This document shows positions 26,087 to 35,728 of a stretch of 64,000 nucleotides of DNA, one piece after another. The translations under genes were made by a program, and so were the position numbers. Location of the stretch: the NCBI GenBank assembly GCA_937872225.1, contig CALMRZ010000078.1:1-64000 (forward strand), written 5' to 3'. The notes beneath the pieces were generated by a model. The model was not told the origin of the DNA, did not search any database, and was given only the letters and a program-made list of their open reading frames with translations. The DNA comes from an uncultured Spirochaetota bacterium. GTDB lineage: Bacteria; Spirochaetota; UBA4802; UBA5550. The first letter of the stretch is position 1; each line of letters starts with the position of its first letter.

Positions 26087-26680
26087 ATGAAGAAAAGCAG
26101 GGGAACCGCCTTCAGGAACCGCGACCGTGAGCCGGTGACGCCGGCGCGGGAAGTTACGGTTCAATCCGGGGGAAAATCAGGCCGGTTCAAGGCTTACCTT
26201 GCCGCGGCCGGTGCGCTTATTATCCTGATGCTGCTGATTCTACCATGCCAGTACCGCCGGTGCGGCGGTCCCGCCGGCGGGGTGACGCGTGCCTACCGCT
26301 GGGTTGCCACGGGCGTTCCTTCGGGGACCATGAAGCGGAGGCAGGACCATGGGCGTAACAACGGTTATTATCCGGCAGGCGTCATGCGGCATGAAAACAG
26401 GCGCGCGGCCCCTCACCGGGACGCGGTCCCGGCGTATAAAAAAGGGATTCATGGTCCCGGCAACGCGGAAGAGAAGAATGCCGTTAAGCCCGCGGACAGG
26501 TCCGGTCAGCCGGGTAAGATCGAACCCGCCGAACGGCGCGCCCGTAAGCCGGATGATGACCGGGAACACAGGGAGGGCCGCGGCGCCGGGGACAGGGCTG
26601 GTGAAAAAAAACCTGAAAAGCCGGAGGTGTACGATTTCGGAACCAAGCTGGAGCTGGTCCCGGCGCCGTCAAACCGATGA
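26087..26680 (+). CDS. Small membrane protein with basic low-complexity tail (197 aa)
   Basis: One transmembrane helix is evident (FKAYLAAAGALIILMLLILP). The N-terminal 35 residues are basic; the tail after the helix is rich in R, G, P, E and K with no fold apparent. ATG 26087 lies a few codons after a TTG at 26078. A second frame overlaps part of it, and the tail composition is what random GC-rich sequence would give, so the C-terminal limit is uncertain. Function unknown. It precedes the large hybrid kinase but is separated by 180 bases without a recognisable signal. Confidence 0.45.
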   Translation: MKKSRGTAFRNRDREPVTPAREVTVQSGGKSGRFKAYLAAAGALIILMLLILPCQYRRCGGPAGGVTRAYRWVATGVPSGTMKRRQDHGRNNGYYPAGVMRHENRRAAPHRDAVPAYKKGIHGPGNAEEKNAVKPADRSGQPGKIEPAERRARKPDDDREHREGRGAGDRAGEKKPEKPEVYDFGTKLELVPAPSNR

Positions 26681-26859
26681 GGAACCCGATGGCGTGTCGC
26701 CCGGAGAAAATGTAATTGACTGAAACCCTGATATTTTGCTCTGCTTAATGTGAGGGCGTTTCCAGATGGCAGTGTACGGACGGTTGCATGTTTCGGCAGG
26801 GGCTTGACCATGACAAGAGGCGGGAACATTTTTCGGGGAACTGAAAGATAGATATCCAT

Positions 26860-29800
26860 ATGTCAAAGACGAAAATCCTAATCGTCGAAGATGAAGCCAT
26901 CGTCGCAATGCATATTCAGGGCAGTCTGGAGAAGCTCAACTACGAGGTCTGCGGTTGCGTTAAGTCGGGAGAGGAGGCGGTCAGCCTGGCCGCGGAGCTC
27001 AAGCCCGACCTGATCCTCATGGACATCGTCCTCAAGGGCCCTATGGACGGCATCGAGGCCGCGAAGATCATCAAGGACACCCTCGCCATCCCCGTGGTGT
27101 ACATGACCGGCAACGCCGACCTCCCCACCATCACCCGCGCCAGGGAGACAAACCCCTACGGCTATATCCTGAAGCCGGTCAATATACTCCACCTGTATTC
27201 GATGATAGATACCGCTCTCCACCGCTACATGCTCGAGTCCAGCCTTGGGGAAAGCGAGAAGAAGTACCGTTTTCTCACCGACAAGATGAGCGACATGGTC
27301 TGGATGATGGATATGGACCTTCGGACCACCTATGCCTCGCCTTCAATGGAGAAGATCCTCGGCTTTACCCCTGAAGAAAGATATGCCCAGAAGCTTGAGG
27401 ACATGCTCACGCCGGAGTCGATGAAAACGGCCCTGGAAAAGTGGGCCGAAGAGCTGAAGGTGGAAGGGACGCCGGGCGTTGATCCTGACAGAATCATAGT
27501 CATGGAGTTGGAATACTATCACAAGAAAGGCCACACGGTCTGGGTCGAAAACAAGATGAGGCCGATCCGGGACCATGAGGGACGCGTGATCGGCATTCAC
27601 GGCGTCTCCCGGGACATCACCGGCCAGAAGCAGGCCGAGGAAGCGCTCAGGCAGAGCGAGCGGCGCTTTCGCGCCCTGGTGGACAACCTCGAGGATTTCA
27701 TACTCATCGTGGACGGGAACGGCGTCATCACGTATGAAAACCCGATAACAAGCGTTGACCTGGGGTTCTCGACCATCGGCCGCAACGCTTTTGAACTCAT
27801 CCATCCCGATGATGCGCCGAAGGTGCTGAATGATTTCAAGGAGGCGGTGCGGGGCGTAAACCCTCACACGCCGACTTTTTTCAGGATCCGGAAGAATGAC
27901 GGGTCGTTGCTGTACCTTGAGGCGCTGGCGGCAAACATGCTCGATGACCCCGGCATCAAGGGAATCCTCGTGGCATGCCATGATGTTACCCAGCGGGTCA
28001 ATGCCGAAAATACCCTGCGCGACAGGGAAGAGCGGTACCGGGCCCTCTTTGACCAGTCGCCCGTCGGCGTGTTCACCTATGACCGGGACATGAAGATTAC
28101 CGATTGCAATGAAGTCCTGGCCCGCATGATGAAGGTGAAAAGGGAGAACCTGATAGGCCTTGATCTGAACGACCAGAAGGACGAACGTCTGCTTCAGGGT
28201 CTGCGGCGGGTGCTCGGGGGAGCCCATGCATCCTACGAGGGGCCGTACCGCAGCACCCTGGCCGATTTCCAACTCTGGGTTTCGGTCAGGGGGAACCCCC
28301 TGCGGGACGAATCGGGGGCCATCATCGGCGGCATGATCGTGATGGAGGACGTGACGGAGCGCAACATCGCCCAGGAGAAACTGAAGGCGTCCGAGGAGCG
28401 CAACCGCCTCCTCGTCGAAAACGCCAACGAGGGCATCGTGGTCCTCCAGGACTGGCGCTTCGTGTTCGTCAATCCGCGCTTCGTCAGCCTTGCCGGGTAC
28501 CCGCGGGAATACCTCCGTTCGCGGGACTTCACGGAATTCGTGCATCCCGATGACCGGGAAATGATCGCCGACCGGTACCGGAGAAGGCTGGACGGCGACC
28601 GCACACCCTTTATCTACGAGGCGCGCCTGGTCGACCGGGCCGGCGTGATCAGGTGGGTGGAACTCAACTCGGTGCTCTTCAGCTGGGAAGGGAAGCCGGC
28701 GGTCCTTCTTTTCATCCGCGACATCGGCGAGCGCAAGCAGGCCGAGGAAGAGCGCTCGAAGATGGAAGCGCAGATCCAGCAGACGCAGAAACTGGAAAGC
28801 CTGGGCGTCCTCGCCGGCGGCATCGCCCACGATTTCAACAATCTCCTCATGGCGATACTGGGCAACATAGACCTCGCCCTTCTTGACCTGTCTCCGTCCT
28901 CGCCGTCGCGGGGGAACCTGATGGAGGCGGCGAAGGCCTCCCAGCGCGCCGCTGACCTGTGCCGCCAGATGCTCGCCTATTCGGGAAAGGGGCGGTTCAT
29001 GAACGAGCTTATCAACCTGAATGAAATAATTGAAGACATGAAGCATATGCTGGAAGTCTCCGTCTCGAAGAAGGCCATGCTGCGTTACAATTTCGTCCCG
29101 AACCTGCCGTCCATCGAGGCGGACGCCACCCAGGTGCGGCAGATCATCATGAACCTGGTCATCAACGCATCGGACGCCATCGGGGAGAAGAGCGGCTTTA
29201 TTTCCCTCTCGACGGGCGTGATGATGTGCGACCGCGCGTATCTTTCGGAGACCTGGCTGAACGAGGGGCTCCCCGAGGGGGCCTATGTCTATATCGAGGT
29301 CGCCGACACCGGCTGCGGGATGGACCCGGTGATGCTTCCGAAGATATTCGACCCCTTCTTCACCACCAAGTTCACCGGCCGGGGCCTGGGACTCGCGGCG
29401 GTCCTCGGCATTGTCCGGAGCCACCGGGGGGCGATAAAGCTGTTCAGCGAAAGGGGCAGGGGGACCACCTTCAGGATACTGCTGCCCGCTGTCGAGGGAG
29501 CGGCCGAGCGCGCGGAGGAGACCCGCGCCATGGCGCAGGGCTGGCAGGGAAGCGGGACGGTGATGCTGGTCGACGACGAAGAGACGATCCGCGCCCTCGG
29601 GAAGCGCATGCTGGAGCGGCTGGGGTTTACGGTCGTCACCGCGTCGAACGGGAAGGAGGCCCTGGACCTGTACCGGGAGCGTCCCGGCGTGTTCGGGTGC
29701 ATCATCCTGGACCTGACCATGCCCCACATGGACGGCGATGAGGCCTTCCGCGAGTTTCGTAAAATCAGGAACGACGTGCGCGTGATAATGTCGAGCGGCT

Positions 29801-29913
29801 ATAACGAACAGGAGATCACCCGCCGGTTTTCCGACCAGGGCCCGTCTGGCTTTATACAGAAGCCGTACCAGATGGAAAGTCTGGCGGCCACGTTAAAAGA
29901 GGTCCTTGGATAG
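26860..29913 (+). CDS. Hybrid sensor kinase: REC - four PAS - HisKA - HATPase - REC
   Basis: This 1017-aa cytoplasmic kinase starts with a receiver (ILIVEDEAIVAMHIQGSLE, Asp55 in LILMDIV). It continues with PAS domains at about 130-260, 265-385, 385-510 and 510-640, each ending in a RDIT-type linker. Next come a HisKA helix with GGIAHDFNNLLMAILGNI (His657), an ATPase domain (NLVINASDAIGE, ADTGCGMDP, GRGLGLAAVLGIV) and a C-terminal receiver (Asp951 in IILDLTM). The third PAS belongs to the same YEGPYRST subfamily that is repeated in the next gene. Such proteins integrate redox or ligand signals through PAS cofactors. Its phosphate could pass to its own receivers or to the neighbouring kinase. 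Confidence 0.95.
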   Translation: MSKTKILIVEDEAIVAMHIQGSLEKLNYEVCGCVKSGEEAVSLAAELKPDLILMDIVLKGPMDGIEAAKIIKDTLAIPVVYMTGNADLPTITRARETNPYGYILKPVNILHLYSMIDTALHRYMLESSLGESEKKYRFLTDKMSDMVWMMDMDLRTTYASPSMEKILGFTPEERYAQKLEDMLTPESMKTALEKWAEELKVEGTPGVDPDRIIVMELEYYHKKGHTVWVENKMRPIRDHEGRVIGIHGVSRDITGQKQAEEALRQSERRFRALVDNLEDFILIVDGNGVITYENPITSVDLGFSTIGRNAFELIHPDDAPKVLNDFKEAVRGVNPHTPTFFRIRKNDGSLLYLEALAANMLDDPGIKGILVACHDVTQRVNAENTLRDREERYRALFDQSPVGVFTYDRDMKITDCNEVLARMMKVKRENLIGLDLNDQKDERLLQGLRRVLGGAHASYEGPYRSTLADFQLWVSVRGNPLRDESGAIIGGMIVMEDVTERNIAQEKLKASEERNRLLVENANEGIVVLQDWRFVFVNPRFVSLAGYPREYLRSRDFTEFVHPDDREMIADRYRRRLDGDRTPFIYEARLVDRAGVIRWVELNSVLFSWEGKPAVLLFIRDIGERKQAEEERSKMEAQIQQTQKLESLGVLAGGIAHDFNNLLMAILGNIDLALLDLSPSSPSRGNLMEAAKASQRAADLCRQMLAYSGKGRFMNELINLNEIIEDMKHMLEVSVSKKAMLRYNFVPNLPSIEADATQVRQIIMNLVINASDAIGEKSGFISLSTGVMMCDRAYLSETWLNEGLPEGAYVYIEVADTGCGMDPVMLPKIFDPFFTTKFTGRGLGLAAVLGIVRSHRGAIKLFSERGRGTTFRILLPAVEGAAERAEETRAMAQGWQGSGTVMLVDDEETIRALGKRMLERLGFTVVTASNGKEALDLYRERPGVFGCIILDLTMPHMDGDEAFREFRKIRNDVRVIMSSGYNEQEITRRFSDQGPSGFIQKPYQMESLAATLKEVLG

Positions 29914-29955
29914 CCTTGCGCTGAATGATTGCGACCTATCGTTACGGGAGTTTGA

Positions 29956-30687
29956 ATGAAAAAGAATCGCATTCTCATCGTTGAGGATGAGGCAATAATA
30001 GGCATGCACCTGAAATCCTCCCTTGCCGGTCTCGGCTACGATGTCGTCGGCCTGGTTAAAAACGCCGAAGAGGCCCTCAGGGAGTGCGGCGCGCAACGGC
30101 CGGACCTTATCCTCATGGACATCGTGATGCCGGGGGCCATGGACGGCATCGAGGCGGCCCGGGTAATAATGAAAACCTATGACATCCCGGTGGTGTATCT
30201 CACCGGCAATGCCGACATGGCAACGGTCGCGCGGGCGCGGGAGACCAATCCTTACGGCTATGTCATCAAGCCGATCAACGCGCAGCACCTTTTTTCCACC
30301 ATCGATACCGCGCTGCACCGGCGTGCACTGGAAATGGAACTGCGCGACAGCGAGGAAAAGTACCGCCGCATTGCCGAGAACATGGTCGATCTCATAAGCT
30401 GGGTCGACCGTGATGATAACTTCACCTACGTGAGCCCCTCCCATCGGAAGATACTGGGGTATGATCCCGCTGACCTGTGCCGGATGAAGTTTTTTGACGT
30501 GGTCCATCCTGAAGATAAAAAAATGGTCGTGGACGCCTACCGCCATTTCATCGGCAAAGAGCCCTTCATCAGGGGAGAATACCGGTGCCGCGCCGCCGGG
30601 GGGGGGGTATCTCTGGATGGAATCGACCACCACCTACCTGTTCGCGCCCGACGGAACGTTCGACGGCGCCGTTTTCTCCTCCCGTGA
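29956..30687 (+). CDS. REC-PAS protein, N-terminal part of a frameshifted multi-PAS kinase
   Basis: GGGAG precedes ATG 29956. The frame encodes a receiver (RILIVEDEAIIGMHLKSSLA, Asp55 in LILMDIVM), closely related to the receiver that opens the gene upstream, and most of one PAS domain (YRRIAENMVDLISWVDRDDN). At the G10 tract (30598-30607) the PAS pattern leaves this frame. The last 25 or so residues (from VSLDGID) are arginine-rich out-of-frame sequence. With nine Gs, it would continue directly into the frame ending at 33976, giving about 1339 residues. As read, the product would be a short REC-PAS protein of 243 aa. Confidence 0.8.
   Translation: MKKNRILIVEDEAIIGMHLKSSLAGLGYDVVGLVKNAEEALRECGAQRPDLILMDIVMPGAMDGIEAARVIMKTYDIPVVYLTGNADMATVARARETNPYGYVIKPINAQHLFSTIDTALHRRALEMELRDSEEKYRRIAENMVDLISWVDRDDNFTYVSPSHRKILGYDPADLCRMKFFDVVHPEDKKMVVDAYRHFIGKEPFIRGEYRCRAAGGGVSLDGIDHHLPVRARRNVRRRRFLLP
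30598..30607. repeat. Poly-G tract (10 G) at the frameshift
   Basis: Ten consecutive Gs split a PAS domain between two frames. Removing one G restores the reading AAGGG-YLWMESTTTYLF, which fits PAS consensus. This is either a slipped-strand phase-variation tract or a homopolymer sequencing error. Confidence 0.85.
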
Positions 30688-33600
30688 CATCACGGAGCGC
30701 AAGAAGGCCGAGGAGGCCGTCCGCGAGAGCGAGGAGCGCTATAACTCGCTGTTCAACCATTCCCTGGACTGCATATACCTCCATGATTTCGCGGGAAATT
30801 TCATTGACGCCAACGATGCCGCCCTGGCCCTGCTGGGATACACCAGGGACGAAATTAAAACCATAAGCTTTCAGTCCCTGCTTTCCGAAGACCAGCTCCC
30901 CATGGCCATGGACATGGCCCATGAAATAATCGCCACCGGCATCCAGAAGGAAAAGAAGGAATACCGCCTCAGGACAAAAGATGGCGGCATAAAACATATC
31001 GAGGCCCTGGGATCGATGGTCTACCGCGGCGGAAAACCCTTCGCCATACAGGGCATTGCCCGGGACATCACGGAGCGCAAGTCGTCCGAGGAGGCGCTGC
31101 GAAAAAGCGAGGCCCTGCACCGCCTCGTCACCGACATGATGAGCGATGTCGTGTGGACCGCCGACACCGATTTCAACGTCACCTATATGAGCCCCTCCGT
31201 CGAGAAGGTGATCGGCTACACGGTGGAGGAGCGCATGTCGCACGGGATAAGCGATATCGTGAAACCGGAGACGCTCGCGAGGCTCATGAAGATATTCAAG
31301 GATGAGATGGCGAGGGAAGAGTCGGGCGGGGCCGATCCTGACAGGACCGTTACCGTGGAATTCGAGCATGTCCGCAAGGACGGCTCGACGGTGATGATGG
31401 AGAACACCATAAAGGCCATCCGCGACGACGCCGGCCGCATCATCGGCTTCCACGGGGTGTCCCGTGATATATCCAGACGCAACATGGTGCTCGGCGCCTT
31501 GCGAGAGGCCGAGGAGAAATTCAACGCCGCGTTCCACAAGAGCCCCGTCGGTCTTTCCATCCTGTCCCTTCCCGGGGGCGTGTATCTCGACGTCAATGAC
31601 GAGTTCCTGAAGCTTTCGGGGTTAAAACGGGAAGAGGTCGTCGGCCATACGGCCCCCGATCTGGACGTACTGGCGGACGAGGAGGAACGGGAGCGGATAT
31701 TAAAGATGATGACGGAGCACGGCGCGGTCCGCGATTTTGCCATCACCATGAAAACCAAATCGGGGTCACGGAGGACAGTCATATGGTCCGGCGAGATCAT
31801 CCGTTTCGGCGGCAGGGACCATATCCTCGCGTCGGCCTATGACGTGACCGAGCACCGTGACGCCCTCGAGGCCCTGAAACAGAGCGAAGAGAAGTTCCGC
31901 GCCCTCTTCGACCAGTCGTCGGCCGGGGTCTTCATGTATGACCGGGACCTGGTCGTCCTCGACTGCAACCAGCAGTTTGCCGATATCATCCAGGCCCCGC
32001 GGGAGCGGGTCATCGGCCTCAACCTGAACTTATTGAAAGAAAAAGGGATAATCACGGGCATCAGGGAAGCCCTCGAGGGAAAGCCGGCCTATTACGAAGG
32101 GCCGTATCTTTCGACCCTGACCGGATCGGTGCCGTGGATTTCCTCCACCGTCAGCCCCCTGCGCGGGGCCGGGGGGGAGGTCGTCGGGGGCATCGGCGTC
32201 GTCATCGATCTCACGGAACTGAGAATTGCCGAGGAGGCGCTGAGGGAACGGGAGGAGAGCTTCAAGGCGGTTTTCGAACAGTCAACGGTGGGCATCGTCC
32301 TGTATTCGCCGGAGCTCAGGGTGACGGACTGCAACAAGCGTTTTGCCGACATGCTGGGTTCCAGCCGGAAGAGGATGATAAACTACGATATCACGCAGCT
32401 GCGGGACAAGAACATCATCCCTTACCTCAGGGAGGCCCTTGCCGGGAAGGCCGCCTACTACGAGGGCCCGTACCGCGCGACAACCAGCGATGCCGCGCTC
32501 TGGGTCTCCAGCAGCATCAGCCCCATACGGGGGGCCGACGGCACGGTGAAAGGGGGGCTCTTGGTCATTGTCGACCTTACCGAGCGGAGGGAGGCGGAGA
32601 TCGCCCTGCGCGAGCGCGACGAGATATTCCGGGCCGTCTTCGAACAGTCCTCGGTGGGCATCATCCTGTATTCTTCCGATTTAAGGGTCCTGGACTGCAA
32701 TAAGAACTTTGCCGACATGATTGAATCGACGCGGGAGAAGATCATCGGCCTAGACCTGACCAGGCTCCGGGAGAAGGCGGTCATCCCGACAATACAGGAA
32801 GCCATTATCGAGGGGAAGATGTCCTATTATGAAGGCCCCTACCACGCGACAACCTCGGACGCGTACCGCTGGGTTTCTTTCAGCGCGAGCCCGCTCCGGG
32901 ACGATGACGGGGAAGTCAGGAACGGATTGCTGGTCGTCATCGACATCACCGAGCGCTGGAAGGCCGAGAAGGCCCTGCGGGAGAGCGAGGAGCGGTACCG
33001 GTATCTCTTCGACAATGCCAATGATTTCGTCTTTACCATTGACCTCGAAGGCAGGTTCACGTCGTTCAACCGGGCGGCCCTGGAAAAGACGGGGTATGCC
33101 CCAGAGGAGGCCGTCAATCTTACCATGAATGATATACTTGCCCCCGAGTTCAGGGACCTCGCCCGGTCGATGCTCAGGAAAAAACTGGAGGACGGCGATC
33201 CCACGGTCTACGCGGTCGAGATCGTGACCAGGAACGGCAGGCGCATAGCCCTGGAGATCAACAGCCAGGTGATGGTCCTGGACGGCAGGCCCGTCGGCAT
33301 ACAGGGGATCGGCCGTGACATTACCGAGCGAAGGCAGATGGAGGAACAGATACGGAATTCCCTCAGGGAAAAGGAAACCCTCCTCAGGGAGGTGCACCAC
33401 CGGGTAAAGAACAATTTCCAGGTGATCCTGAGCCTGCTCAATCTCCAGTCGGCAAACATAGAGGACCCCGGCATGAAGAAATATTTCATCGACGCGCAGA
33501 ACCGCATACGGTCGATGGCCCTGGTCCACGAGCTGCTGTACCAGTCCGTGGACATTTCGCGACTGGATATTTCCCGGTATATCACGACCATCGTCAACGA

Positions 33601-33976
33601 ACTCCATGCCAGCTTTCACCATGCCGTGCCGTCATGCGAGCCGCGCGTCGAGGTTGGGAGGATAGAGCTGACCATAGACCAGGCGATCCCCTGCGGCCTG
33701 ATCATCAACGAGCTTCTGACCAACGCCCTGAAATACGCCTTCCCGCCGGGCTGGGAAGGAAAGCCGGAGATACTGATCTCCATGAGCGAGAGGGAAGGCA
33801 TGATCGAGCTTGTCGTCGGCGATAACGGCGTCGGGCTGCCTGAGTCTTTCGATATCAGCAGTACCCAGACCCTGGGGCTGTCCCTGACGCCGATGCTGGC
33901 GAAGCAGCTGCTCGGCACTTTTCAGATTGGCCGTTCAAGGGGGACCCTTTTTACCGTCAGGTTCCCGAAGAAATGA
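30617..33976 (+). CDS. Multi-PAS sensor kinase of HisKA_2 type, C-terminal part of a frameshifted gene
   Basis: The frame is open from before the G-tract; ATG 30617 is the first start after it. After the rest of the first PAS come PAS domains ending in GIARDITERK, GVSRDISRRN and SAYDVTEHRD. Three near-identical units of 122 residues follow (starting at nt 31892, 32258 and 32624), each with a YYEGPY motif. A last PAS (FVFTIDLEGRFTSFNRAALE) precedes the kinase core VHHRVKNNFQVILSLLNLQ and a GHKL ATPase (INELLTNALKYAFPP, GDNGVGLPE). There are no membrane segments. In the intact form a receiver at the N-terminus would place this kinase downstream of another kinase, perhaps the hybrid upstream. 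Confidence 0.85.
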   Translation: MESTTTYLFAPDGTFDGAVFSSRDITERKKAEEAVRESEERYNSLFNHSLDCIYLHDFAGNFIDANDAALALLGYTRDEIKTISFQSLLSEDQLPMAMDMAHEIIATGIQKEKKEYRLRTKDGGIKHIEALGSMVYRGGKPFAIQGIARDITERKSSEEALRKSEALHRLVTDMMSDVVWTADTDFNVTYMSPSVEKVIGYTVEERMSHGISDIVKPETLARLMKIFKDEMAREESGGADPDRTVTVEFEHVRKDGSTVMMENTIKAIRDDAGRIIGFHGVSRDISRRNMVLGALREAEEKFNAAFHKSPVGLSILSLPGGVYLDVNDEFLKLSGLKREEVVGHTAPDLDVLADEEERERILKMMTEHGAVRDFAITMKTKSGSRRTVIWSGEIIRFGGRDHILASAYDVTEHRDALEALKQSEEKFRALFDQSSAGVFMYDRDLVVLDCNQQFADIIQAPRERVIGLNLNLLKEKGIITGIREALEGKPAYYEGPYLSTLTGSVPWISSTVSPLRGAGGEVVGGIGVVIDLTELRIAEEALREREESFKAVFEQSTVGIVLYSPELRVTDCNKRFADMLGSSRKRMINYDITQLRDKNIIPYLREALAGKAAYYEGPYRATTSDAALWVSSSISPIRGADGTVKGGLLVIVDLTERREAEIALRERDEIFRAVFEQSSVGIILYSSDLRVLDCNKNFADMIESTREKIIGLDLTRLREKAVIPTIQEAIIEGKMSYYEGPYHATTSDAYRWVSFSASPLRDDDGEVRNGLLVVIDITERWKAEKALRESEERYRYLFDNANDFVFTIDLEGRFTSFNRAALEKTGYAPEEAVNLTMNDILAPEFRDLARSMLRKKLEDGDPTVYAVEIVTRNGRRIALEINSQVMVLDGRPVGIQGIGRDITERRQMEEQIRNSLREKETLLREVHHRVKNNFQVILSLLNLQSANIEDPGMKKYFIDAQNRIRSMALVHELLYQSVDISRLDISRYITTIVNELHASFHHAVPSCEPRVEVGRIELTIDQAIPCGLIINELLTNALKYAFPPGWEGKPEILISMSEREGMIELVVGDNGVGLPESFDISSTQTLGLSLTPMLAKQLLGTFQIGRSRGTLFTVRFPKK
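31888..32985 (+). repeat. Three tandem PAS units with an exact 366-nt period
   Basis: Equivalent FR/FK codons occur at 31892, 32258 and 32624, so the spacing is 366 nt (122 codons) twice. Units two and three share long DNA-level identity (for example TTCGAACAGTC and GGTGGGCATC), which points to recent internal duplication. Confidence 0.85.
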
Positions 33977-33993
33977 GGATGAAATCGAGCTGT

Positions 33994-34034
33994 CCCGCAA
34001 TGCCCCCACACCCCGGAGGGGGGCTTTCAGGTGG
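33994..34034. repeat. Dispersed G/C-run repeat, family A, copy 3
   Basis: AATGCCCCCACACCCCGGAG and GGGGGGCTTTC match the first block of the copy at 3656 (AATACCCC..., CCGGAGGGGGGCTT). Located between the kinase and hemerythrin genes. Confidence 0.6.
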
Positions 34035-34105
34035 CTTCGTTGAGGTATTGTAGCGAGATTTCACAATTGTCTTTATTTAATAGATGAATTCAGGAGGGAC
34101 ATGAT

Positions 34106-34513
34106 ATGGCCTTTGTGATCTGGGACACAACTCTCGATGTGGGTGTATCACATTTCAACGAGGACCACCGCCGACTGGTCGGTTTCATCAACGATCTCCA
34201 CGGAGGAATCGTCTCGGGCCTCGGGATATCACAGATGACCTATATCCTTGACGGTCTGATAGATTACACGAAAAATCACTTCGCGCGCGAAGAGGATCTG
34301 ATGGCGAAGCACGAGTATCCCGACATTAAGGCGCACCGCCGCGAGCATTATGACCTGATGAAGCAGGTGGCCGAGTTCAGCGCGCGCCTCAGGGAAGGGA
34401 AGGCGTCTTTTTCCCTGGAGCTGATGAGCTTCCTGAAAGACTGGCTGGTCAACCACATCAAGGGTACGGACATGAAGTACCGGGATTTCTTCTCCGCCAA
34501 GGGCCTGTCGTGA
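34106..34513 (+). CDS. Bacteriohemerythrin
   Basis: This 135-aa four-helix protein binds dioxygen at a non-heme di-iron centre. The ligand set is visible: WDTTLDVGVSHFNEDHRRLV (H21 region), NHFAREEDLM, HRREHYDLM and NHIKGTDMKY, in the canonical order. A good AGGAGG site precedes the ATG. In motile bacteria, single-domain hemerythrins store or sense oxygen and often serve aerotaxis. Its position after two PAS-rich kinases suggests a shared oxygen theme, but it is separated by a repeat and may have its own promoter. Confidence 0.96.
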   Translation: MAFVIWDTTLDVGVSHFNEDHRRLVGFINDLHGGIVSGLGISQMTYILDGLIDYTKNHFAREEDLMAKHEYPDIKAHRREHYDLMKQVAEFSARLREGKASFSLELMSFLKDWLVNHIKGTDMKYRDFFSAKGLS

Positions 34514-34528
34514 CCGTCCGGGCCGCGG

Positions 34529-35719
34529 TCAGGCCCTGCGGCCCATCATCTTCCTGATCGATACGCCCAGCCTCCGTATCCCTTCCTCGATGAGACCCTC
34601 GTCGGAATTCGAGAAATTGAGGCGCATCGTGTTTTCCCCGCCCCCGCACGCGTAGAAGGGGATGCCGGGCACGAAGGCCACCTTCTCCCCGATGGCTATC
34701 TCGAAGAGCTCCATCGACGAAAGCCCCGCGGGCAGGGTGATCCAGAGAAACATCCCGCCCTCCGGCTCGGTGTACCGCACCTCCTCCGGGAAATGCTCCC
34801 GGATCATCCGCACCATGGCGTTCCGCTGCCTGCCGTAGGCCTCCCGTATGACGGCGATGTGCCGGTCGATGTCGTTATCCGCGAGGCACTGCGACAGGAT
34901 GCGCTGGGACAGGTAGTTGGTGTGGAGGTCGGATGCCTGTTTGGCGATGATCATCTTGTCCATGATATTCCGCGACGCGCAGATCCAGCCGAGCCTGAAG
35001 GACGGCGCCGTGATTTTCGAGAATGACCCCAGCAGTATCGTCCGGTCGGGCAGGTAGCGCCTGACCAGCGGAACGTCGGAGCCGATAAAGCGGAGCTCGC
35101 CGTAAGGATTGTCCTCGATGAAAAATGCCGAATGCCGCCCCATGACTTCGGCGATTTCCTTTCTCGTTTCAACCGAGTAGGTTGCCCCGGTGGGGTTCTG
35201 GAAGTTCGGAACGCCGTAAAAAACCTTGATGGGGAATGATTTCAGCGCATCGCCGAGCTCATCGACGTCGATGCCGTCTTCGCGGAGCGTGACCGGGTGA
35301 AATACCGATTTGTAGACGGCAAAGGCCTGGATTGCACCGAGGTATCCGGGATTCTCGATACCGATGTGGCTTCCTTCGTTCAGGAGCGTTTTGCCTATAA
35401 GGTCAAGGCCCTGCTGGGAGCCGTTGGTGATGATGATTTCGTCCGGATCGATATCGATGCCCTGCCGGTCGCGGTAGCGTTTGGCGATGAACGCGCGGAG
35501 GGGAGGGTATCCCTCCGAGGTGCTGTACTGCAGCGCGGTCTTGCCGTCGCTGTCGAGGACCTTGACGCAGGCTTCTTTTATCTCCTTCACCGGGAAGTAA
35601 TCGCGGTTCGGCAGTCCCCCCGCGAAGGATATGATGTCAGGATCGGCGGTCACCTTCAGAATTTCCCGTATGAATGAACGGGGCACGTCGCTGATTCTGT
35701 CGGCAAAGATGTTCTCCAT
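34529..35719 (-). CDS. PLP-dependent aminotransferase, class I/II (2-aminoadipate type)
   Basis: This 396-aa enzyme has a PLP-binding lysine in LLGSFSKITAPSFRLGWI and the family marks ISFAGGLPNRDYFP, ALQYSTSEGYPPLRAFIAKR, NGSQQGLDLIGKTL, PNFQNPTGATYS and RLNFSNSD. This pattern is that of the LysN/ARO8-like branch, which transaminates 2-aminoadipate, branched-chain or aromatic amino acids. The substrate cannot be fixed. AGGAG precedes the ATG. The alkD-like gene ends 9 nt upstream, so they are co-transcribed. Confidence 0.92.
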   Translation of the reverse strand: MENIFADRISDVPRSFIREILKVTADPDIISFAGGLPNRDYFPVKEIKEACVKVLDSDGKTALQYSTSEGYPPLRAFIAKRYRDRQGIDIDPDEIIITNGSQQGLDLIGKTLLNEGSHIGIENPGYLGAIQAFAVYKSVFHPVTLREDGIDVDELGDALKSFPIKVFYGVPNFQNPTGATYSVETRKEIAEVMGRHSAFFIEDNPYGELRFIGSDVPLVRRYLPDRTILLGSFSKITAPSFRLGWICASRNIMDKMIIAKQASDLHTNYLSQRILSQCLADNDIDRHIAVIREAYGRQRNAMVRMIREHFPEEVRYTEPEGGMFLWITLPAGLSSMELFEIAIGEKVAFVPGIPFYACGGGENTMRLNFSNSDEGLIEEGIRRLGVSIRKMMGRRA

Positions 35720-35728
35720 GTCCGTCTC

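Noticed and set aside
27343-29727. 794-codon minus-strand frame opposite the hybrid kinase
   Set aside because: Antisense shadow of a domain-rich gene; composition is that of reverse third-position GC bias, with no domain recognised.
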